Below are positions 10,901 through 21,183 of a DNA stretch of 64,000 nt, one piece after another (position 1 is the first letter of the stretch; the number at the start of each line of letters is the position of its first letter). The position numbers were made by a program, and so were the translations under genes. The DNA is from Norana najaformis. Taxonomy: Eukaryota; Annelida; Clitellata; Crassiclitellata; Hormogastridae. The stretch is from contig OZ029914.1 in assembly GCA_964023275.1 (NCBI GenBank), positions 41,767,924-41,831,923 of the forward strand. The letters are read 5' to 3'. A model generated the notes under the pieces. That model was given only the letters and a program-made list of their open reading frames with translations, did not search any database and was not told the origin of the DNA.

Positions 10901-13900
10901 AAGCTATCAGGTAATGGTAACTGTAAATAATTGTAATTGGAAATCTGTATAGCGCCGCTTCACGAGAAACTAATCAGAGGCGCTTTCTACGCCAGCCTAA
11001 ACGACGTTAAATGACATCAAGAACACAAATGGTTTGGTACTTATCAAACAATGCTTAGATTACTAGGAAAGTCTTGCTTTCTGCGCATGTCTGAGGCTAT
11101 TTTGGTGGTTTTTCCTTTAATTCTGTCTTCTGACAGTTTCTTCATCTTGCGCGAGATTTTACCGATAATTCTTGTTTCAGTTATTTTTAAAACTGCTTGA
11201 CAGACAGCCAAAAACCGTCAACAGAGAGAAATTCGAATGCTCATCCAACACCGGACAACAAGCTTCATCTCATTTTGATTATAATTGTTGCTACTGTCCT
11301 GATGATTCTTATTTTCTGCATCTTTCTGTTGAAGCGCTCAAACAAAGGTTAGATATCAACATATCACGCAATCCTTTTAAATGGCAAAGTGGCCGGCTGT
11401 CAAAGGGTTGACCTTTCATTGCTTTGTATGACGTTTGAATCTAATCATATCCTCAGGAATTTTCAGAAATTTCAGGATATGATTCTAAGAGTATTAAAGC
11501 TACTTGATTCTACCGTTACTTAAAGAACCTTTAAATAAATGTTGATTTGTTATTGGCGTGCTTGGGCTTCTGCTGATTCATCTAAGGAACAAACTTTTGT
11601 GGAATACTATTGAGGGAAGCACGAAATATTGATCGATTTTATTTGACCGCATTAACGGAAAACACAATATGACTATAGAACCTCATGCTCATTTTACTTC
11701 CATCTGAAGTTTGCTGTCATAATCGCACATTTATATAGCATCTCTTCATGTAAAATTCCCTAACTAATAGTTATTTCATAAATCGATTAAAAACGAATCG
11801 TTTTCAGTTGTCGACTTGACAGCGCCATGAAATTGATGCTCGGATAGCAATAGTAATTACAGGTTTGCATAATTACACTGCTGCATGAAACTCTTGCCCG
11901 ATGAGCTAAATACTTTGCCCTTTCTCTATCATTTAAGGGTCATGTTAAAAATATTTTTTGGCCAAATATGAGTCCCTCTCTAAAGCTCTTTCCTTTATAG
12001 CTGCGCTTGCAAATGCATTATTAGCATCGCTTGCAAATGAATTAATATAGTTGAAGCAAATATGATGTGCAAATACTCTAGATTTAATCATATTGTAGTT
12101 TGATGTTCAATGACGGATTCCAGGAAGTAATCCAGGGCTTTAGAAAGCAAAATATATGTATTTGCTAGTAAAACATGGCCAGGAAGTAGGATGGTCTTAT
12201 CATCGCTTTAACAAATATCGACCTTTCGCCTTGGCGTCGGGTATACGAACCCCAACCATTCACATATAATGTACAGGCAATCAACCAGCAAATACAGCTT
12301 TTCTCAGTTTTAGTTATGTCGTACGTCTCGGCCGAAGCTGAAACCCTTCAACTCAAACCACTGTATATACCAACATACTGAATAGCCTTTTGACAACCCT
12401 TACAATTCATTATACTTGCACGTGGTCACTCTTGCAAGCCTAATAATGGCTTGTCAAGTGTATTCATATAGATTTAGTGCATCATTGAAATTGAATGTGA
12501 TATTGTTGTTTGACACTGAGTGATCTTTACTTTTGTTCTCAACAGGATGTTTTCAAACAGTGTCGTCAGCTGGACCTAATGTTACTAACCATGCAAACAC
12601 TGAAGGTCAATAATAATTTATAACATTGGTCTATATGGTAAACAGGGTAAAATTTCTCCCCTTCTAAGTAAGTAAGTAAGTAGCCTTTAGTTAATGTCTG
12701 AGAAAGGTTTGCATTTTGTAAAATACACAGTTGTAGTTAAATGTTACTGTCAGTCAGAAAAGCCAAAAAAGACTGTTTCATATCAACTACTACGAGCGCT
12801 TATGACGCTCGCTTCAAGATGGTACAGGCCTGCAGTTCAAAGAATGGTAAATTCATCGGTAGTCGACTGAAGATCACAAAGATGATGGATAGTAATGTAC
12901 GATGTCCGAAAATTCTCGCCGACATTTATGCCTGTAGATTCTTAGCCACAGATAATGTTTGGCTGGCAACGTAGACAGTCCAAATTGCAGGCTTATAGGT
13001 GAAGCACGTGGAAATCACAGGCGGTTCGTTGTTTGTTCGTCAAGTGTTAATCATATTGACATTAAGAACCGCAAAAACAAAAGCAGTTTCTCTATTCGTA
13101 ATTGCATGCAAGACGAAATACTGAAAACAAAATGGTATAGGCTTGAAATTGTCACATGGGTGGTACTTATTATTTATGTGGGAGATTTTCTTTTTCATAC
13201 TGTTTTCAAGCGGCAACTATGGGAAAGGCCTTTTATCTTTCGCTTTAAAACAGGTCATTGTAGTGCACATAAAAACATTATAATTCAACGCAACATTACT
13301 TCCTTAGCATCGCTAACCAGGACAATAGATAGATTTTGGTTTAGAAATAACATCTTGGCATTTGTGAGATTGGTATCTGGCTGTTTGAACACTAGAATCC
13401 GGAAGCTCAAATGCATAACCAGTGTCTTTCAATCCTTCCACTTGCAGAAGGTACATCAATGAATCAGTTACTTGAATTTATCATTAAGTCTAAGCTAAAA
13501 CAGCATTCGTCTGCAGACGCGTCAATTAATTACACTGGTCAACATAGAAATCGTTACTGACTGGAAAAGGCCCTAATGTGTAGCATCTTGGTGTGCTGAA
13601 CACGAATATAACCATAAAAATTTTTTATTGGCTCTCGTTTTGAAAATATTTCATATAGTTCATTTTTTATGTTTCACCATGTAAATTTATGCAGTAGGAC
13701 TGCGACCATATCCTAAATAAGTCTAGAATGATGTAATATTCCACCTCATTGCATAATCCCATCATGGACACATCATGCACAGTTGATTACGTCATTTTCT
13801 GATGCAATGTAAAACTACAGCCAGTCGGCTGCTGACGTAAGATGACGTCAGCAGTGTACTATATAAAGCGAGTCGGAACGGTTGAGCATTTACAATATTA

Positions 13901-16900
13901 CAGACTTTGTGCGAGACAGTTTAAGTTACTGTTTTATAAAACTATTATTACTTTATCCATTTAGATACAATACAGAACAGTAATGCCTCGGAAGTGCGTA
14001 AATACTGTGGACAACTTTTGTTACATTTGTGGGGAAGTGACATTTGCCAACCAGAAGAAAAGTATCACTTATCAAGTCAAGAAGGCATATCATGCTTACT
14101 TCGAATGCAAGGTTGGTGACCAAGACAAGCCATGGGCCCCGCATATATGCTGTGCTACATGTACAACATAGCTTTCACAGTGGTTGAATGGCAAAAGACC
14201 ATCAATGCCGTTTGCAGTTCCCATGGTGTGGAGAGAGCAAAGCAACCACGTAGATGACTGTTACTTCTGCTTGGTTCCTCCTCTTTCCGGTGGAATAACG
14301 AAGCAAAAGAAGTCGACAATAGTCTACCCAAACATTCCGTCAGCATTGAGACCAGTTCCACATGGTGATGGACTTCCTATTCCAGAACCTCCAGCAGAAT
14401 ATATTTTCCTTGATTCATCTGATGAGGACAAGGGTGAGCCGACATGTTCTTTTCCTGGTCCGTCAGCGTGCAGTGATCCCGATTTTCACTGTGGTGCATC
14501 ATCAACCCCACACAGAATAACACAGGAAGAACTAAATGACCTTGTTCGTGATTTGGACTTATCCAAAAACAAGGCAGAATTGCTAGGATCAAGACTCCAA
14601 CAATGGAATCTTCTAGAAGAAGATGTCACAATTACTTCATATAGAAAGCGCCATCAGCAGTTTGAACCTTTCTTTATGAAGGAAGGTAATCTGGTATTCT
14701 GTTCCAATATTGACGACCTCATGAATGCCTTACAGATCACTCATGACCCACAAGAATGGAGACTCTTTGTAGACTCTTCAACACTGAGTCTTAAGGCTGT
14801 GCTTTTGCACAATGGAAACCGTCTTCCATCTATTCCATTAGCGCATGCTGTCCACATGAAAGAGACATACGATAACCTAAAACAGCTACTGCATTCCATT
14901 GACTATAACAGGTACAAATGGCACCTGTGTGGTGATTTGAAGGTAGTTGCCATTTTAATGGGACTGCAGCAAGGATATACAAAATATATGTGTTTCTTGT
15001 GTGAGTGGGATAGCCGAGCAAGAGAGTTGCACTACGTGCGGAAGGAATGGACTCCCAGACAAAACATGGCAGTTGGACAGAAGAATATCCAGCACCCAGC
15101 TCTGGTCGAGGCTCACAAAATCCTACTACCACCCCTTCACATCAAACTAGGTTTGGTGAAGAACTTCGTGAAAGCCATGGACCGCACTTCGCCAGCTTTC
15201 CGATACCTGCATGAAAAATTCCCTCGACTCAGCGAAGCAAAGATTAAAGAGGGAGTTTTTGTGGGTCGTCAGATTAGAGAACTCTTCAAAGATGACCGCT
15301 TCAACAACTTGCTGGAGGGTGATGCGAAACAAGCATGGAATGCTTTTCGTCTAGTGTCTACAGACTTTCTGGGGAATGTTAGGGCAGAAAACTACAAGGA
15401 ACTAGTAGAAGACATGCTCAAGCAGTACCAGAAATTTCGCTGCAATATGTCTCTGAAGATGCATTTCCTTCATTCCCATCTGGATTTCTTCCCTGTGGTA
15501 TGGTTAGTGACGAACATGGCGAACGTTTTCATCAAGATATCGCAACAATGGAGCAAAGGTACCAGGGAAAATGGTCCACTACAATGTTGGCTGACTACTG
15601 CTGAGATGCTCCCGAACAGCTGTACAAGAGACAGGCAAACAAATCTAAGAACTAGTCTATGACCTGGTTTTTACAAATATTAACTGTAAATGTATCACTA
15701 TTGGCATGCATTGTGCGATATAAAATTACTTCATTTCAGATTACAAAAAAACTAGAGCCAATTCGGCATTTTCACTGTCATATTCGTGTTCAGCACATAC
15801 AAATTGATAAGAACTGACTAATTTCATTTCAGTAACATGACTTTTGTAAAAATTTGTTGTCCAGTGAATTATACAGCGCGTCACCAAAAACGCACAATTG
15901 AACTTACAGGTCAAATTAAAGCACGCAGTTACTACAGAATTATTATATTTGTCTAGGTATCGCAAATATATTTTATGAAGATCCGAACGAAAACGCTACG
16001 AATGGAACATCATCAGCAATCGACGGTAAGAACTATACCGCTGGCCTATATGGCTGGCCTGGTTAGTTACATTCGTACGTCAAGGCGCCTCTGAGTTGGA
16101 CGATGCCGGTTTGTCTCCCGGTCGTGGCTTATTTCAGAGAGTTCAATCTCGTCCTATAGCACGGTTCGTACACGGGAACTTTAAATGGGGTGGCGCTCAT
16201 TCAAACTGGCAGCGATGGTGAAGGATCCCACCCGGTTAATTCATTTAAAATGAGTAGGGTTGAGGTAATACGGTCGCCGTAGAAAAACGTGTACATTTAC
16301 ATTTATCGTGGCAATGCAGCACTCGTTATTTGGCTGACCAGTTGCGCGTAGGAAGCTAATTTCCTTCGTAATTTTTCTTGCACCTAGTGCTTATGTCAAA
16401 AACGCGAGTTCGATTACATATATTCTTCAGTTTTTTTCCATCTGTTTACAACTCCGCAGTCTTAAACGAATCAGTTCAGTTTTATAAGCTCTTACTCCCC
16501 GTTCCTCTAAATCTCACGCCACACCTCTTAAACGCCGTCACAGTTTATTGACCACACACAAGTTCCAGACCCCTTCACACAATATAAAACCCTGATAACT
16601 GGAATCTTACCAAAGCCAAGGTCACATCAGAAGGTTTCATGACAGTTTCAACACGACAGTTTCTATCTTCAGAATAATGCCGCGTTTCGGAATGTTTTTT
16701 CGAGAATGTCAGTTTTTGTGCTTTCTCTTTAAACTCTAGTCCCTTCAATCGATCAAGTCTGGCACTATTATGACGGGCATACAATTCGACCATGTGTTCT
16801 ATACTTATCATTTCCGACTTATTAGAGTTATGCATGAATTAATACATTCAGGCTGAAGCCTTAATTAATAATATGAATATAGACTAATCATATTTATATC

Positions 16901-19900
16901 TCTCGGCAGGAATCGGTTAAACTACTGCACTGAAACACTGAGTTTTATTTAAAACGAAAAAGGTTTCAAACATTTTGATCATCAGTCTTTTTAGAGGTAT
17001 TGAGTATATAAAACTGTAATTTAATTTATTGCACAAAATTTCATAATAAGAAGACAATCACCTAATTTAAAGATGAAATTTTTATTTGCAACAACTATAA
17101 TTGAACTGAATGTGCCATGTGCTACGACTTGATGATAAGGCGAGAGAACCGGGCAAGCAATGCGAGTGTATTACGAGGATCCGGGGCAACCATTTATTCA
17201 GCCATCAGTAGACAGGCGAGGGAATGATAGCGCCCAGACGCCAGAGCAAGCAGCGCTAAACTTAGCCACAGTGAGACAAGGTAGGCCCCTAAAATATCAG
17301 CCTAAAATTTACAGAGTTTGGGTGTCTGTTTCTCTTTAATGTCATTTTGATCAAATTTTTCGCTCAGGATGCGTACAAGAACCGTGAAAAACCAAAGTAG
17401 TACGTGTTTATTTTGTTGGAGATATACTGGAAAAAGCCAACCTTAGGGTCTGTGTCGAATTCTGGCAATTTACACTGCTATATACACGTTTCACCAACGC
17501 TTCAGAAGTGTTTTCTTTCCCAAGGCTAACATGCAAGCGATCCTGATTAGACATCCTATATGGGCGCTATATAAATACACTGAATGACTCTACCAACGAA
17601 AACGAATGAAATGATGAACGAATGAGCAAACAAATGAAAGAGTGAACGAATGAACAAATGCACGAATTAACAATGATAGAATGATGGAACAGATAAACGA
17701 ATTAATGAATAAAAACTTTGGTCGCTATAACAAAAAATAGGCATGCCTAAAATATTAGTGTCGCAAACTTGTGGATGGACAGACACTCACCGGAAGCGTG
17801 GTCCCGTGGTTTGAGGAGTCCTTCGGCAAAAGCGCAAACAGGACTACATTTATCCAGCAAATGAATGCTTTTAGCCTCACAACTTGTTCTTATTCTAATT
17901 TTATTCTAATTTTATTCTAATATTATTCTAATTTTATTCTAATATTATTCTAATATTATTCTAATACTATTCCAATGCTAGGCAGATTTAATCTAATTTT
18001 ACTTTTTACACCAGGACTGTTGGTCTCCCACTCGCATGAAACGGAACACGAGAGAAAATATTGGCATAATATAATAGTTCCTCAAATGTTTTGTGGAAAT
18101 AAGTATGAGATTTTGTTGAACTATAAACTTGCAGGTCACGTGTATTCTCTAGAACCTGCTCAGAAATCAATACGTCAGAAACATGGGCGTCACCAGGACG
18201 AGGTCCCATCTTCTGCTCGCCTTGGACCAGTTACCACTGGCGCTAGAACTCACGGTAAAAACTACTCAATTTCGAGTTACAGAGCTCTTGTAGTAATCGT
18301 AACAGAATATTTATATAGCGCTTCTTAGAAGCCCTTCATTGGCGCACTATTAGTCAGGTAGAAAAGCTGTTTCAGTATATATAGATAGTACTGCTTCAGT
18401 AATGTGACGGAATAGTCCTGTCTCAGTCGAATATATCATAACTGTTAGGAGGAAATTGGAAGGACGGCCATTGTAAATATAAATATACATGGTTTTCTAC
18501 AGCGACCGTATGACATCGGTTGAGCATTCCCGGTAATTTCAGCTAGTTCTAAGCAGATTAAATGTCTTTTGGAGCACTTAAAACGGTCCTTATGATATTG
18601 GATGTTCTAAAAGGTGTTATACGATTACCATATACACGTAGTAACATAACGTTGCCAATTTTCTTGGGATTAATACATACATACATCCATACATACATAC
18701 ATACATGCATATATACATACATACACGCATACATACATATACACATACATATAACTTAAAAACATACATAAACACGTAAAAATACAAGCATACGTGCACA
18801 CATATATACACACACACAGACAAATAGCAAACACAGACAAACGCATGCATACAGTACATAATTTCTCAGATGTATACATACATCTTATATAATAATATTT
18901 TATGAAAATATAGGCCCTAATTATGTGAGCAAACCTATAGGATAATTTATAACACGGAAGCAACTTGGGAGGAGACCATACACTGAATATTGTGAAGTTC
19001 TTAACATGCGCTAGATAAATAGGCACATATTGTACATGCATACACACACATGCATACATACATCCATGCATACATACATGCATGCATAAGAATACTCGCT
19101 TACATAATATTTAGAAGGTGTGAACGACATTGTTCTAGATTTTCTGCCTTGAAATCTTTAGAGCAAATTGTGTTAGAATGCACTAGCATTAGAACAGATA
19201 TCCGCCCCGACCAAGGCTCCCTCCCTTCATCGATCGCTTCATCTCTCCCTCCGCACTTAAAAACCCAGTGCCAAGAACAAAGAACGGAGTGCAAGGGCGG
19301 ATCACTGAGGGCCACTCCGATCACCCCCCTAAACTGACACTGAATGGACAACGCTGACATGAGTCTGTCCTGATCTGTTAGTGGATGACATTGGATTATA
19401 TAGCTAAGAACTCCATACCTGAATAGAGTTCTGTTACAGTTGATAGTTGACTGTCTTCACGCTTTCTGACTGATGTTGTAGCGATGCTGAATGTTGGCGT
19501 TGGAGGAGTCGGACTGTATGAAGAAGTTGACGTCGATCTCCTTAGGAATGTAAATCACCCAGAAGAGCGTCGGGATGTTGCATCTGACGACAATGCAGAC
19601 AGACAGAGACCAACAGTTGTAAGTCAGCGCAGAAATATTCGAGACTACTAAGTGTCGGCAAACATACATACATACATACATACATATATACATGCATGAA
19701 TTCATACACAATACATACATACATGCTTACATGCATACATACATACATCCATACATACATACATGCATATATACATACATACATACACACATACATACAT
19801 ATACACTTAAATACATACATATACACATAAAAATACATGCATACTTGCCCACATATATACATACACGCAGACAAATAGCAAACAGACAAATAGCAAACAC

Positions 19901-21110
19901 AGACAAATAGCAAACACAGACAAATAGCAAACACAGACAAATAGCAAACACAGACAAATAGCAAACACAGACACACGCATGCACACGCAGACACTCACAT
20001 GCATACAGTACATAATTTCTCAGATGTATACATACATGCATACATACATACATGTGTACATGCATATTTCAGAGCAAAGGGGATTAAGCAAGTGAAATTT
20101 CAATGTATTTGGGCAGAATCTCGAATGGGAAGTTTAGGTTGAAAAAGAAAACAATTTACATAGGCAAATGTGATAATACAGCAGTTACGGGATAATATCA
20201 CTTATTAGCCTACTTTGCAAGGTAGTAAAGATCACAGAAAGAGAACTTAGCTCCTTTTGAAGGGAAAAGCGAAAACAAATTCAAACCATTTGATGGCCTC
20301 CAGTCACATAGAGATCAATGGACAAGTGTTTATATAGCGGCTGACGGGCGAAAACAATGAGTTATTGTTGGTAATAATGTTAGCCCACTGCCACAGGGCA
20401 ATTATCAAAAGCATTAGGTCTTAATTAAGCTTGGTTACTTATACTTGTTTTGATAACGTAATATGTAAGTTAATCTGTATTATTCATTGATTTATCCACA
20501 TGTGCCTTACTATAACAATGTTTATTTTGATCCCAAATGCAACATATTTGATTTCGAACCCTTTTGCCTATCGATTTTGTTTTGACTGAGCGCCTGTGAA
20601 TAAGCTGGTCCCCGCGGCGCGGCTTCGTTGGGCGCTGTAGAAATCTTGGAATTACGATTACGATTACCTCTGATGGGCCTCTATCCTTCTCATCTGTTTA
20701 CAAAATCGTGTTCTTAGAATTGTTGTCAAAACTTGGCAAGGAAAGAATACTGAAATTTGTTTCGTTAAGCTAAATGTGTTTGTGGAATTCATTACCACCA
20801 GCTTTGAGGGACCCAGGGGCGTAGCAATAGGTTGTGCAGGTTGTGCAAAGCACAAGGGCCCACGAGGCCAGGAACCGCCTGGGCCCCAAGGGGCCAAGGC
20901 CCGGTTCCTCAATTACTTAAACCAAAATAGCCAAAGTTCAGTTTGCACAAGGGCCTTCGGAAGGCTAGCTACGCCACTGGAGGGACCCTTCTCTTTCTCT
21001 CATTTTATTTTGCAAACAATTTCATTTCGCAAAAACAACTGAAGACTTATCGTTATCCAGCTACCCCCGCTCTGAGGTGAATTCGGAAATTAGCGCGATA
21101 TATGTATCCG

Positions 21111-21183
<73 letters not shown>

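Larger units (their letters stand above)
13533..15866 (+). mobile_element. DNA transposon with ~130-bp inverted ends and a DDE-like ORF
   Basis: The stretch 13533-13665 reappears inverted at about 15735-15866. The best block is TGTGCTGAACACGAATAT (about 13592-13609) against ATATTCGTGTTCAGCACA on the right. Blocks ATTGGCTCTCG/CTAGAGCCAAT, GTTACTGA/TCAGTAAC and the outer CACTGGTCAAC/TTGTCCAGTG also match. The outermost bases are uncertain because similarity may extend slightly further (GACGCG on both sides), and no clean target duplication was found. Between the ends lie a promoter-like segment and one interrupted ORF. It sits in intron 5 of gene A on the same strand. The superfamily was not identified. 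Confidence 0.72.

Noticed and set aside
12741-13462. Overlapping ORFs of 77 and 167 codons
   Set aside because: No domain or paralogue recognised, low-complexity flanks, and no exon boundaries that fit gene A; treated as intron sequence.
14377-15332. Minus-strand ORFs of 61-100 codons
   Set aside because: Shadows of the element ORF at 13983-15660.
18558-20065. Long MYVCMYV- or HTYIHTYI-type ORFs
   Set aside because: They are translations of the CATA/TATG microsatellite in several frames.
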